In this document: positions 25,624-35,195 of the stretch, in pieces | How positions within the stretch are numbered: the first letter of the stretch is position 1 | Layout of the letters: every line of letters begins with the position of its first letter | Assembly (NCBI GenBank): GCA_022822185.1 | Contig: JAJECE010000123.1 | Coordinates: 1-46,585, forward strand | Source: Rhodothermales bacterium | Lineage (GTDB): Bacteria > Bacteroidota > Rhodothermia > Rhodothermales > Bin80 | Direction of reading: 5' to 3' | DNA: 46,585 nucleotides | Position numbers and translations under genes: made by a program | The notes under the pieces: generated by a model | Databases searched by the model: none | What the model was told of the DNA's origin: nothing | What the model saw: the letters and a program-made list of their open reading frames with translations, nothing else

Positions 25624-26655
25624 ATGATCTTGGCCCGGTTCGGACATTTAAAGGGAATCACTCCGCAACGGATTGAAGCGGTTTACAGCATTCTGTTCTT
25701 GATTTTGTGGATGATGATTGGAACCGTTGGCTACTCGTTCCTTGAGGACTGGAGTTTGCTTGACGGACTCTATATGGCCTTCATTACACTTACCACCATT
25801 GGATATACCGAAGTTCACGAACTCTCAAAAACGGGAAGAGTCTTCACCATGATTTTTGGGCTCGTCGGAATCGGTTCGGCTGGCGTGGTCACCTACCGAT
25901 GGGCAAGAATTCTCATCTCTGGAACCATTCTTCGACAACGGCACCGAATGTATAGAATTAGAAATATGAAAGATCATTATATCATTTGTGGATATGGGCG
26001 GGTTGGACGCGATGTCACCAGTGCACTCTTAAAAGCAAAGACTTCGGTTGTCGTACTGGATCAGGACGAAAACCTGACCCAGCATTTGAATGTGAACGGG
26101 ATCAATGCCGTTACCGGAGATGCGGTGCAGGACAGTGCGTTAATTGCGGCGGGCATCAAAAATGCCAAAGGACTCATCACCCTGCTCCCGGACGATGCCC
26201 AGAATGTTTATGTCACTCTGGTTGCGCGTGAGAAAAATCCTGAACTTTTTATTCTGGCACGGGCATCCGATGCCGTGAATCGACGAAGGATCCTGCAGGC
26301 GGGTGCTTCCCAGGTCATCTCACCGGTGCAGGTTGGAGCAGAGCGGATGGCCCAGGTGATTCTACGTCCTTATGTGGATCAGTTTATGTCCCAGGTCCTG
26401 CAGGCAGATGAACTGGGATTGGGTATGGAGCAGGTCGTTGTACAAACCGGCTCAAAACTTGCAGGCAAGTCACTCCGGCAGGTGGATTTTCGACAGTCAT
26501 GGGAAACATTTGTCATCGCAATGATCAAAGCTTCCGACCGGCAGATGCACTTCTATCCAAAGCCTGATGATCTGATTGAAGAGGGCGATATTCTGATCGT
26601 ACTTGGGAGCATCGGGATGATTGAAAAGCTTGCGAACGAAGGATGTAAACCGTAG
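25624..26655 (+). CDS. Potassium channel with RCK (TrkA-N/TrkA-C) domains
   Basis: This protein of about 343 residues is a two-transmembrane K+ channel with a cytosolic gating ring. TM1 spans about residues 18-40 and the pore loop contains TLTTIGYTEVHEL. TM2 spans about 78-98. The RCK N-lobe Rossmann fold has CGYGRVGRDV near residue 120 and VVVLDQDE, and a TrkA-C-like lobe covers about 255-340 (GSKLAGKSLRQVDF). The selectivity filter reads TIGYT rather than the canonical T(V/I)GYG. GTG 25618 is an alternative start. It lies 11 bp after the previous gene and 32 bp before the next, consistent with an operon. Confidence 0.92.
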   Translation: MILARFGHLKGITPQRIEAVYSILFLILWMMIGTVGYSFLEDWSLLDGLYMAFITLTTIGYTEVHELSKTGRVFTMIFGLVGIGSAGVVTYRWARILISGTILRQRHRMYRIRNMKDHYIICGYGRVGRDVTSALLKAKTSVVVLDQDENLTQHLNVNGINAVTGDAVQDSALIAAGIKNAKGLITLLPDDAQNVYVTLVAREKNPELFILARASDAVNRRRILQAGASQVISPVQVGAERMAQVILRPYVDQFMSQVLQADELGLGMEQVVVQTGSKLAGKSLRQVDFRQSWETFVIAMIKASDRQMHFYPKPDDLIEEGDILIVLGSIGMIEKLANEGCKP

Positions 26656-26687
26656 GGCTAAATTTCCCGTAAAAGCCCCTAAACTTC

Positions 26688-27647
26688 ATGCCAACTGTTC
26701 ACATGCGCCTATTTTGCTTACTTTGGATCTTACTCCTACCCCCTTTGGCCTATGCCCAGGGCGGGGGCTACATTGATCAGGATGCAGTTGCCGATCTGCT
26801 GGACCTGCGCTTTGAGAGCCTTGATCATGTGCCTGAAGTTTTTTACAAGTACCATGTTCTGGAAAATAAGCGCGGCAACAGTGCCCTTGCACGAAATGCA
26901 TTCTACCGGATCATCGGAGGTGGAGATACCCGGTTAGGCAGCCACCGGTCTATGGTCGTGGAAATGATTAACCGGCGGCTGATGCAGACCTATACGGTCG
27001 GAGACACCATTATTTATCCTACGGAATTTGAGTTGGATTTTCGGGCCTATTCGCCCTTCCCGCGCTATTACCCTGGAGGGCGAGACTTTGACAAGCTCTT
27101 CATTATGGATAAGACGATTCAGGCATTCGCCGCCTATGAGTACGGGCAACTGATGCGCTGGGGAATCATGAACACCGGCGACCCTGATGAAACCCCTACT
27201 CCGTACGGTCGCTACAATTTTAACTGGCGCGAAGAGTACCGCGTATCCTCGGAAAGTCCGGATGATGAGCCCTGGGAGATGTACTGGGTGATGAACTTTC
27301 ATCAATCCAAGGGTATGCATGTCCACCAGTATGAAATGCCCACCGGCGGCCCGCTCAGCCACGGATGTGTCCGCCTCGTGGATGCCGATGCAAAGTGGGT
27401 CTATCATTGGGCGAATATCTGGCAGACGACAAGTTCCTCTGAAGGTATCGCATCGGTTGGCGCAAAAATTCTCAAACAGGGGACCACCGTACTGGTTATT
27501 GGGCAGGAGCCGGATGGTAAACCGCAGCCGTTTCAGTTCGGCCGCCGCTATCCTGTACTGAAGCGTATTACGCTCCCTGCACATCCCTACGACATTCCTC
27601 CCGGTACCCCGCAGCAGGTCAGGTTTGACAAAATTCGTGAATCCTGA
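26688..27647 (+). CDS. L,D-transpeptidase (YkuD family), exported
   Basis: This 319-residue protein begins with a signal peptide (LLWILLLPPLAYAQ) and carries a YkuD catalytic site: a His in MHVHQYEMPTGG, then SHGCVRL with Cys227. Such enzymes form 3-3 crosslinks in peptidoglycan or attach proteins to it in the periplasm. Residues 25-160 are an N-terminal region (TIIYPTEFELDFRAYSPFP) that is not recognisable as a known binding domain. ATG 26703 is an alternative start. Confidence 0.9.
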   Translation: MPTVHMRLFCLLWILLLPPLAYAQGGGYIDQDAVADLLDLRFESLDHVPEVFYKYHVLENKRGNSALARNAFYRIIGGGDTRLGSHRSMVVEMINRRLMQTYTVGDTIIYPTEFELDFRAYSPFPRYYPGGRDFDKLFIMDKTIQAFAAYEYGQLMRWGIMNTGDPDETPTPYGRYNFNWREEYRVSSESPDDEPWEMYWVMNFHQSKGMHVHQYEMPTGGPLSHGCVRLVDADAKWVYHWANIWQTTSSSEGIASVGAKILKQGTTVLVIGQEPDGKPQPFQFGRRYPVLKRITLPAHPYDIPPGTPQQVRFDKIRES

Positions 27648-27730
27648 TTTGAACGCCATTACGAAACTTTCATTCGTATAGCCGGCTTGGCGAATAAGTG
27701 GATCACTTTGTAGATTAATGACCTGAGTAT

Positions 27731-30700
27731 ATGCAAGTGCAAGAGATTATGGGACAGAGATCATCAAAACAAAGTGATGTAACCTGGAAAAATTCAAATG
27801 GAGTCGATGCCGTACAAAGATTGCTGAAGGGACTGGGCCGGCCGGAAGATCAAATTCGGCAAGACCTCGTTCGTGTTCTTGATGGACTCGGAATTGAAAA
27901 CCTTCTTTCCTACAGAACCCCCGCCGGTCCGGCTGACATCTATCTGCCAAGGCGTCGGACTTTTATCGAAACGAAGGCGGTCGGTCTGGCGGAAAATCCC
28001 GAGCGGGTGCAGGGACGCACCAATGACGAAACGCCTTATGAGCAGGTTGCGCGTTATCTGACTGCCGAAAAAGACGACGAACTTGGGGCACTATTCTCGG
28101 ACAGGCAGCCTGATCTTCCATGGACGGGTGTTGTTACCGATGGCCGTATCTGGCATGCATGGCAGTTCCCGCACACATATCAAACCGAGGCAAAGTGTGT
28201 GTTCAGCGGATTCATGCCGCAGAACGAAACGGATTTTCTCCAGCGTATTGCCCCCCTTCTTAACGCGGAGCCGGTCGGAAAGCCATGGATCCCAGCCAAT
28301 CCCCTCTCCCTCTTTGAAGGAGCCCTGCACAAATTGCAGGCAATCTACAAAAACATCACAAACCCTCGAATCCGCAAAACCACCAATACGAAGAAACATT
28401 TATGGCTGGATATTCTTCGAGGTTCGGGAATGGCACCAACAAACTCGTACGCCCAGGAGGATCTGTTTATCGCACACTGCTTCCTTGTTGCACTTGCCAG
28501 AGGCGTGGTACATACACTGGGCAGGCCAGATGATGATCCTGATCCCAGACAATTATTGCATGACGGATATCCGGCATGGATTATTGAAATAGAGCCTGGT
28601 CGCAGATGGGTACAGCAATTACTTGACCGTATCCATGCCTATGACTGGCGCCGCACACAAGGCGACGTGATGCGCCCCCTGTACGAGGGGTTTATAGAGG
28701 CGCGTGACCGAAGAGATTTCGGAGAGGTCTATACGCCGGACTGGCTGGCCGAAATGATGGTTGAAGAAGTGCTGGACGACAAATGGTGTGACCATGCCGT
28801 GAGTACTGCTCTTGCCGTATCCCATGGACAGCCCATGCCGGGCGGTCTTGGAGTACTGGATCCGACCTGCGGATCGGGTACGTTTCTCTATCATTGTGTA
28901 AAGCGGATTCTGGCAAGTAAGACTGCCAGGAATTTACCGCCTGTTCAGCGATCCGATGTCGCCTGCCGGCTCATTCATGGCATTGATATTCACCCGGTGG
29001 CGGTAGAGTTCGCCCGCGCCACCCTGCTTCGTGCACTACCCGCTACGCCTTCCTTGGGGTTGTCAAGTATGGCCATCTATCAGGGCGATGCTCTGATGTT
29101 GCGGCAGACTGACGAGAGTAGTCTGTTCGCTCCGGAGGATGGAGAGGTTTTGATCCGCTCACCACGGGGGACCGAGATACGGATTCCAAGAGAATTTTCT
29201 GACCATCCAGGTTTCCCTGGCATGCTCCCGCGCATCGTGGAAACAGCCATGCAGGGCGATCCTGTCCCCGCCGACATCATGATGACCATGAAAAATGTAG
29301 AGGACCGGATCATTGCGTGTCACAAATCCCTGACAAAAATCATCCAGCAGGAAGGCAATTCGGTCTGGACATGGTATATTCAGAATATTCTCGGCCCCGA
29401 CCGGCTTGCAAGGCGCAAGGTTGACCGGATCGTCGCAAATCCGCCATGGGTAAAACTTTCACATATCCAGGCGCGTGACCGGAAAAGGGAACTTGAAGGG
29501 GCTGCGGGGAAGGGGAAGCCACTTGGATCTTATCTTTGGGTTGGGGGAAACCAGGCCCCGCACTTTGATATTGCGCAACTTTTTATCTGCCACGCACGGA
29601 GTTCCTATTTGAACCAACCAGAAGCCGATCCCGCGGCATGGGTGACCAAGGCATCGGCTATTCGGGCGGGGAGCTGGGGGAATTTTCGTGACCTGCACGG
29701 AACACATATCTCCCAAACCCTTGATTTTTCCTCGGCGAAAGTCTTTGGGGGAGGCGATGCCAGACGCAGTTGCGTGATCTTTGAAGTTCGGAGTTCGTCT
29801 TTGGGGGAAGATGCTGCACTGGAAGCTCATTGTAAAAATGCAACCCCCCAAGCATCCATGTCATGGAAGGAGGCACAATCTTTACTGCACTGGAAAGCGC
29901 CGGATTCCTTTCCTTCATCGTCATCAGATTATAAAGCTGAGGGATGGCGACAGGGGGCTACCATCACCCCGAAGGTCTTGACTGTGGTGGATCTGAACCA
30001 AGCGGGGAGTACTCCAGATACAAGAAATGTAACAACTGCAAAATCAGACAAGGGTAAATGGAGAACCGTGTCCATTAAATCCGGTGAAGTTCCTGTGCGC
30101 TGGGTTATGCCGATCCTCACCTCTGGGCAACTGTTTCCCTTCCTGATTGCGGGATTTCGGACAGCGATCATTCCCTGCGGCAAAGACGGTCACTTACTCA
30201 CCTCGCAGGAAAAAGTGAGAGAGAACGACTTCTGGCGAGAGCTTGATGATATTTATCAGGAACACAGGGGCCTGGGCGGAAATACTCCCGAGTCTCTTCT
30301 AGCACGGATTGATTATGGTAGTGCGCTCTGGCGGCAGTTGCCGCTGCGATCCCAGACCGACGAATGGCAGGTCGTCTACCCTGCAAGCGGGGATATCATG
30401 CGTGCTGCTTGCATCCAACAAGGAACGACTGTAATGGACTCAAAGGTTTACTGGCAAAGAATGAATAGCCACGCAGAAGCGCGTTATCTGGTGGCTGTCC
30501 TGAATGCGCCCTCCCTTGAAGAGGCTTTTCGGAGGGCTCGTACCAGTGGTCGAGATTTTCACAAGTCTCCATGGAAAAAAGTACCTATTCCCGCGTGGGA
30601 CGAAGAGAACCACATTCACCGGGAAATTTCAACCATGGGGGCAATTGCAGAGGAGACCGTCAAGGAGATGGATATCCCTACCGGACAAATCGCAGCATCC

Positions 30701-30793
30701 AAGCGCATCCGTAAACAACTCTCTGAGGATGGCACATTTGACGAAATTGATGCACAGGTGAAGCAGATCCTGCCCCGGCATGTATCCCGTTGA
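27731..30793 (+). CDS. Type IIG restriction-modification enzyme (fused nuclease and N6-adenine methylase)
   Basis: This 1020-residue single-chain enzyme carries both activities. An N-terminal PD-(D/E)XK nuclease shows D69 (ADIYLP) and E80-T-K82 (IETKAV). A helical connector runs to about 340, then GEVYTPDWLAEMM leads into the N6-adenine methylase. Methylase motif I, DPTCGSGTF, is at 377-385 and NPPW is at 570-573. The C-terminal 350 residues (SGQLFPFLIAGF, then SKVYWQRMNSHAEARYLVAVL and FHKSPWKKVPIP) form the target-recognition part. Such enzymes protect and cut with one specificity. There is no separate partner gene. The gene stands alone between the L,D-transpeptidase gene and lepB and is likely an acquired defence gene. 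Confidence 0.92.
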   Translation: MQVQEIMGQRSSKQSDVTWKNSNGVDAVQRLLKGLGRPEDQIRQDLVRVLDGLGIENLLSYRTPAGPADIYLPRRRTFIETKAVGLAENPERVQGRTNDETPYEQVARYLTAEKDDELGALFSDRQPDLPWTGVVTDGRIWHAWQFPHTYQTEAKCVFSGFMPQNETDFLQRIAPLLNAEPVGKPWIPANPLSLFEGALHKLQAIYKNITNPRIRKTTNTKKHLWLDILRGSGMAPTNSYAQEDLFIAHCFLVALARGVVHTLGRPDDDPDPRQLLHDGYPAWIIEIEPGRRWVQQLLDRIHAYDWRRTQGDVMRPLYEGFIEARDRRDFGEVYTPDWLAEMMVEEVLDDKWCDHAVSTALAVSHGQPMPGGLGVLDPTCGSGTFLYHCVKRILASKTARNLPPVQRSDVACRLIHGIDIHPVAVEFARATLLRALPATPSLGLSSMAIYQGDALMLRQTDESSLFAPEDGEVLIRSPRGTEIRIPREFSDHPGFPGMLPRIVETAMQGDPVPADIMMTMKNVEDRIIACHKSLTKIIQQEGNSVWTWYIQNILGPDRLARRKVDRIVANPPWVKLSHIQARDRKRELEGAAGKGKPLGSYLWVGGNQAPHFDIAQLFICHARSSYLNQPEADPAAWVTKASAIRAGSWGNFRDLHGTHISQTLDFSSAKVFGGGDARRSCVIFEVRSSSLGEDAALEAHCKNATPQASMSWKEAQSLLHWKAPDSFPSSSSDYKAEGWRQGATITPKVLTVVDLNQAGSTPDTRNVTTAKSDKGKWRTVSIKSGEVPVRWVMPILTSGQLFPFLIAGFRTAIIPCGKDGHLLTSQEKVRENDFWRELDDIYQEHRGLGGNTPESLLARIDYGSALWRQLPLRSQTDEWQVVYPASGDIMRAACIQQGTTVMDSKVYWQRMNSHAEARYLVAVLNAPSLEEAFRRARTSGRDFHKSPWKKVPIPAWDEENHIHREISTMGAIAEETVKEMDIPTGQIAASKRIRKQLSEDGTFDEIDAQVKQILPRHVSR

Positions 30794-30850
30794 TTACCAC
30801 TCTATCACCAACCCGCGGGCTGATTACGGCGTAACCACAGGCACCAGTCA

Positions 30851-32002
30851 CTACTGGATGGCGCGGAACATCCGGTTGCCACGGATCTGGCCGATCAGAA
30901 ACGGACTACCCTGACTGTTCCATGAAAAATATACGGCAACCGCACGGCCGACCACATGGTCCATCGGGACAAACCCCCAGAAACGGCTGTCCTCGGAATT
31001 GTCCCGGTTGTCTCCCATCACGAAATAATAATCCTGACTGAATGTGTAGGAATCCTGTATCTGGCCGTTAATGAGAATCCGCTCACCGTCCAGAGAGGCG
31101 GACTGTCCTTCGTAGTTCGTGATCACAGACCGGTAAACCGGCCAATTTTCTGCAGTCAGGTTTATCGTCCTGTCTTTGCCTGGAATCACCAGTGGTGCAA
31201 AATTATCTGTGGAATTGTTTGCGTTCTCTGGATAAAGGGAAAAGCCCTGACTGGCACTTGCACCTCGAATTACCGGGCGAACCGAAGCTACATATTCCCA
31301 GCCTGCAACGACTGCGGCAGCAGAATCTGTCGCCTGGATCCGCTCAATTGCGGGGTTCATCGTGGGAAAAGCTTCAGAAATCCCTAATTCCTGCAACCGG
31401 GCACCGGGAAGCCGGACACGTGGATCCTGCTTGTAGACAAACCAGAGGTGCTGCATGGTGTCTTTCAAGGGTTTCGATGTCTCCTTGAAGAACAGCGTAT
31501 CACGGTTCACATGTACCACCTTATTCACGATTGACAGGGTATCCCCCGGCATCCCGATGATTCGTTTGATGTAGTAGGTCTTTCTGTCCACCGGCTTTCC
31601 CTCATCAGCGGGCCAGTTGAAAACAACGGTATCAAAGCGCTTCGGGCTCGTAAACCCTGGAAACCTGGTCCAGGGGAGTTCAAGTCCACGCACATAGATC
31701 TGCGTAAACGGAATCCCCAGTGTGATGGGAGATCGCATGCCGTAGTGAATTTTGGAAACGGCGATATAATCGCCAACCAGTAGACTTTTCTCCATAGAGG
31801 GGGTGGGGATCCGAAATAGATCAAAGAATAGCGCCCGCATAATGACCATGAAGATGATCGCAAATGTAACGGCATCCAGCCACTCACGGACGGGCCCTTT
31901 TTTCTTTTTCGTTTTCGGCGTATCGCTGCGCTGATCACGCTGCGCTGCCCGATCTGCACGTCGCTGCCGACGCTGTTTCTTTTGAGATGCTTCAGACATC
32001 AA
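30851..32002 (-). CDS. lepB: Signal peptidase I
   Basis: This 383-residue membrane protease removes signal peptides of exported proteins. A basic cytosolic tail (residues 1-38) is followed by a membrane segment (AVTFAIIFMVIMRALFF, about 44-60). Catalytic Ser69 is in PTPSMEKSL and Lys146 is in YYIKRIIGMPGD. The C-terminal box is GDNRDNSEDSRFWG. A 100-residue insert between the Lys box and the final box is usual for Bacteroidota enzymes. It follows the small secreted-protein gene and lepA on the same strand, a common lepA-lepB operon arrangement. Confidence 0.95.
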   Translation of the reverse strand: MMSEASQKKQRRQRRADRAAQRDQRSDTPKTKKKKGPVREWLDAVTFAIIFMVIMRALFFDLFRIPTPSMEKSLLVGDYIAVSKIHYGMRSPITLGIPFTQIYVRGLELPWTRFPGFTSPKRFDTVVFNWPADEGKPVDRKTYYIKRIIGMPGDTLSIVNKVVHVNRDTLFFKETSKPLKDTMQHLWFVYKQDPRVRLPGARLQELGISEAFPTMNPAIERIQATDSAAAVVAGWEYVASVRPVIRGASASQGFSLYPENANNSTDNFAPLVIPGKDRTINLTAENWPVYRSVITNYEGQSASLDGERILINGQIQDSYTFSQDYYFVMGDNRDNSEDSRFWGFVPMDHVVGRAVAVYFSWNSQGSPFLIGQIRGNRMFRAIQ

Positions 32003-32031
32003 CTACTTATTCTTTGTCATTTAATCTGCAA

Positions 32032-32829
32032 TTAACGTAGACTTGGCCTACCTTGTTTAAGGTCCGGTGGACGGATTTCTCGCATAAAATACTCTTTACC
32101 GTCAAATCCCGTCCGATACCACTTCTCTGCAAGCCGGTGATAATAGTAATCTACATAAGGTTCCGGAACACTTTGCCGGATCGCCGCGCTCAATAATGAG
32201 TGCCGCATGCGATAGAGAATTGAACGAAAACGATGATCCGTGGCTACAATCACCCCCCGATCAAATGGTCCTCCTACATCCATAACAATCATCGGGATGG
32301 AATCATTGACGACAAACCAATACTCAAACTGGCTGTAATCATCCCTGAGGACATGATCATCCTGTTTGATTTCCACCACTGTTTGCGTTGGTGCACCATA
32401 ATACGCTTCCAGATAAGCCCGTAGTTCGGGGGTATTCACGGTGTCCATCGGCGTAAAGAAATTATTCCCCAGATACGACCAGTGCACCTCCTCATACTGC
32501 CCCAGTATATCCGGCGGATCTGTGAGGGAGATCAGTTCCCACGTATGAATCTCACCTCGGAATAACTCTGGAGAGGATGCTTTCTCCCTCAGCCCCATCG
32601 TTTCTGCGATCCACTCCAAAAGGGAATCACTGGCAACCTGGAGCGGAGCAAACGCCAAGGGCTCGACATACTCTCCGTTCATTTCAATGTATGCCTCATA
32701 AAGCATCTGAGATCTTGCCTCTGCGTAAACAAACCCAAGTTGATCCCAGGTAATTCGTCTGCTTTGTGCATGGATATGGGATACGCAGACCAAAAGAATT
32801 AAGAGTAGTATAGGAGCACTGCGCTTCAT
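32032..32829 (-). CDS. Secreted hypothetical protein
   Basis: This 265-residue protein begins with a signal peptide (MKRSAPILLLILLVCVSHIHAQ) and no later membrane segment, so it should be periplasmic or outer-membrane associated. I chose ATG 32829, 4 bp after the lepA stop, because it starts the signal peptide; the frame open back to 32892 lies within lepA. The body shows no motif I recognise (DQLGFVYAEARSQM, then IPMIVMDVGGPFDRGV). It sits between lepA and lepB in one operon. Confidence 0.75.
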   Translation of the reverse strand: MKRSAPILLLILLVCVSHIHAQSRRITWDQLGFVYAEARSQMLYEAYIEMNGEYVEPLAFAPLQVASDSLLEWIAETMGLREKASSPELFRGEIHTWELISLTDPPDILGQYEEVHWSYLGNNFFTPMDTVNTPELRAYLEAYYGAPTQTVVEIKQDDHVLRDDYSQFEYWFVVNDSIPMIVMDVGGPFDRGVIVATDHRFRSILYRMRHSLLSAAIRQSVPEPYVDYYYHRLAEKWYRTGFDGKEYFMREIRPPDLKQGRPSLR

Positions 32830-32833
32830 TGCA

Positions 32834-34639
32834 CTAATTCTCCATGGAGAGTACAGCCAGAAACGCTTCCTGCGGCACTTCAACACTGCCAACCTGCTTC
32901 ATGCGCTTTTTTCCCTCTTTCTGCTTTTCTAAAAGTTTACGCTTTCTTGTAATATCACCTCCATAGCACTTGGCGGTTACATCCTTACGGACTGCTTTGA
33001 CCGTCGTCCGTGCAATGATACGGCTTCCAATCGCAGCCTGGATCGCAACCTCAAACATTTGACGAGGGATGAGATCCTTGAGTTTCGCCGTGAGTTTTCT
33101 GCCCATCTCGTAAGCTTTGCTCCGGTGAACAATTGCACTGAGTGCATCCACGGCATCCCCATTAATCAGCACATCAAGTTTGACTAGATCGCTGCGCCGG
33201 TAGCCGGAAAAATCATAGTCGAACGATGCATAGCCCCGGGAAATACTCTTAAGTTTGTCATAGAAGTCAAAGACAATTTCTGCCAGTGGCAATTCGTACT
33301 CCAGCGTAGCCCGCTCTGTACCGAGATAGGTCTGATTCACGAACTCCCCCCTCCGATCTGTGCACAGATTCATAATATTTCCGATATACGCTGTCGGAGT
33401 GATGATCTCCGCCTTTACAAACGGTTCTCGGATATAATCTAGTCTACCTGCTGATGGCACCTTATTGGGATTTTCGATGATTTCGATTTTCCCGTCACTG
33501 GTCGCAACCTCATATTTCACATTCGGAAGGGTGGTAATGATATCCAGATTAAATTCCCTGTCCAACCGTTCCTGAACGATTTCCATGTGGAGGAGTCCCA
33601 GAAATCCAACCCGAAACCCGAATCCGAGGGCTGCGGACGTTTCCGGTTCATACTCAATCGCTGAATCGTTAAGCTGCAATCGTTCTAGAGATGCACGGAG
33701 ATCTTCAAATTCATCTGTGCTGGTGGGATACACACCTGAGAACACCATTGGCTTTACTTCCCGGAATCCTGCAATTGCAGTATCTGCGGGCTGGCGTGCA
33801 TGGGTGATCGTATCCCCTACGCGTGTATGTCTGACCTCTTTAATCGACCCGATAACATACCCAACATCTCCGGCACTTAGTTCCTCGGTTGGTTGCATCC
33901 CGAGTCGGAGCACACCAATTTCTTCCGCCAGATATTCCTGCCCGGTCGCCATAAACCGGATCGGCTCCCGCTTCCGAAGCATTCCCTGGAAGATCCGCAC
34001 ATAGGCGACCGCTCCACGATACTGATTAAAGATTGAATCAAAAATCAATGCCTGCAATGGACCATCGGATTCACCTTCAGGAGATGGAATCCGCTGAATG
34101 ACTGTTTCCAGAAGTTCCATAACTCCCTCGCCGGTTTTGGCACTGATCAATAACACATCCTCCGCCGGTTCACCAATCAGGCTTTCAATGGACATTGCAA
34201 TCACATCGGGCCGTGCCCCCGGCAGGTCCACTTTATTCAGAACCGGAATAATTTCCAGATCATTATCCAGTGCCAGATACAAATTGCTAATGGTCTGTGC
34301 TTCAATTCCCTGTGCTGCATCCACAACCAGAATTGCGCCTTCACAGGCTTTCAGTGCACGGGAAACCTCATAGGTAAAGTCAACATGGCCCGGCGTATCA
34401 ATCAGATTCAGGATATACGTCACCCCATCTCGGGCCTGATACGTCATTTGAATTGCATGGCTTTTGATCGTAATGCCACGCTCCCGCTCCAGATCCATGG
34501 AGTCCAGTACCTGATCCTGCATATCACGCTTTTCCACCGTACCGGTAATCTCAAGGAACCGATCAGCGAGCGTACTTTTGCCGTGATCAATATGCGCAAT
34601 AATGCAAAAGTTGCGGATACAACTCTTATTTGAGGTCAT
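32834..34639 (-). CDS. lepA: Elongation factor 4 (translational GTPase)
   Basis: This 601-residue GTPase back-translocates or remodels stalled ribosomes. The G1 motif AHIDHGKST is near the N-terminus, followed by the switch region [19 protein letters not shown] and NKVDLPGA. The LepA-specific C-terminal domain is present ([22 protein letters not shown] in part). ATG 34639 is chosen over the upstream TTG 34654 because it matches the usual short N-terminus. It is the first gene of a minus-strand operon with the secreted protein and lepB. Confidence 0.97.
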   Translation of the reverse strand: MTSNKSCIRNFCIIAHIDHGKSTLADRFLEITGTVEKRDMQDQVLDSMDLERERGITIKSHAIQMTYQARDGVTYILNLIDTPGHVDFTYEVSRALKACEGAILVVDAAQGIEAQTISNLYLALDNDLEIIPVLNKVDLPGARPDVIAMSIESLIGEPAEDVLLISAKTGEGVMELLETVIQRIPSPEGESDGPLQALIFDSIFNQYRGAVAYVRIFQGMLRKREPIRFMATGQEYLAEEIGVLRLGMQPTEELSAGDVGYVIGSIKEVRHTRVGDTITHARQPADTAIAGFREVKPMVFSGVYPTSTDEFEDLRASLERLQLNDSAIEYEPETSAALGFGFRVGFLGLLHMEIVQERLDREFNLDIITTLPNVKYEVATSDGKIEIIENPNKVPSAGRLDYIREPFVKAEIITPTAYIGNIMNLCTDRRGEFVNQTYLGTERATLEYELPLAEIVFDFYDKLKSISRGYASFDYDFSGYRRSDLVKLDVLINGDAVDALSAIVHRSKAYEMGRKLTAKLKDLIPRQMFEVAIQAAIGSRIIARTTVKAVRKDVTAKCYGGDITRKRKLLEKQKEGKKRMKQVGSVEVPQEAFLAVLSMEN

Positions 34640-34756
34640 ACGACTGGTTCGCAACCTAGGGTCGCCACATTAAAGATCAAATAATTTGTGGCGTCAATGC
34701 TCAAATATTTATGCAATGATTCGGCCTATGCAGGTATATCCTGCCCGTTTTATGGG

Positions 34757-34840
34757 TGCCCTGGAGAGGACTCGAACCTCCACGCCCGTATGGGCACAGC
34801 ATCCTGAATGCTGCGCGTCTACCAGTTCCGCCACCAGGGC
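34757..34840 (-). tRNA. tRNA-Leu (CAG)
   Basis: On the minus strand the acceptor arms GCCCTGG and CCAGGGC pair. The anticodon stem-loop CAGCA-TTCAGGA-TGCTG carries anticodon CAG, a long variable arm (GCCCATACGGGC) marks a class II tRNA, and the T-arm is GGAGG-TTCGAGT-CCTCT with a wobble pair. CCA is not encoded; the acceptor is followed by CCC. Confidence 0.97.
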
Positions 34841-34934
34841 TGACAGGCATGATACCCTTTTGCAGAAAAAAGTTTCCCATGAGACTGTAGAAACTGGAAC
34901 ATGATCCCCCGTGAAGTTGTTAACGGCGAAGTTT

Positions 34935-35006
34935 TCCTCGGTAGCTCAATGGTAGAGCATGCGGCTGTTAACCGCAGGGTTGTAGGTTCGAGTCCTACCC
35001 GGGGAG
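34935..35006 (+). tRNA. tRNA-Asn (GTT)
   Basis: Acceptor TCCTCGG pairs with CCGGGGA, followed by discriminator G. The D-arm is GCTC..GAGC, the anticodon arm is TGCGG-CTGTTAA-CCGCA with anticodon GTT, and the T-arm is GTAGG-TTCGAGT-CCTAC. CCA is not encoded. It is divergent from the tRNA-Leu gene. Confidence 0.97.
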
Positions 35007-35036
35007 CTTCTTTCTTCGTTATTCCGTTGGTTTTAT

Positions 35037-35056
35037 GCGGAGGATTATGCCTCCGC
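35037..35056 (+). terminator. Possible terminator of tRNA-Asn
   Basis: A 7-bp perfect stem GCGGAGG/CCTCCGC with a 6-base loop lies 30 bp after tRNA-Asn. It is followed by CTTGACGATTTCTC, with only a weak T-run. Confidence 0.4.
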
Positions 35057-35195
35057 CTTGACGATTTCTCCCTAGGTTAGGCCACATCAGGACACTTGGC
35101 CTCCATGTCCATACGGATCTGCCTTACAGTGCCTGCGTCCTGTCGTTGGAGAGACTCACGACAAACTCCTGGAGTCCGGTTACACATCAAGTACT

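Noticed and set aside
26934-27659. 241-codon minus-strand frame
   Set aside because: Opposite the L,D-transpeptidase gene, which has a signal peptide and the SHGCVR site.
34757-35006. tRNA pair as an integration (att) site for an island
   Set aside because: I could not find a repeated 3' tRNA end in the window and no integrase gene is present.
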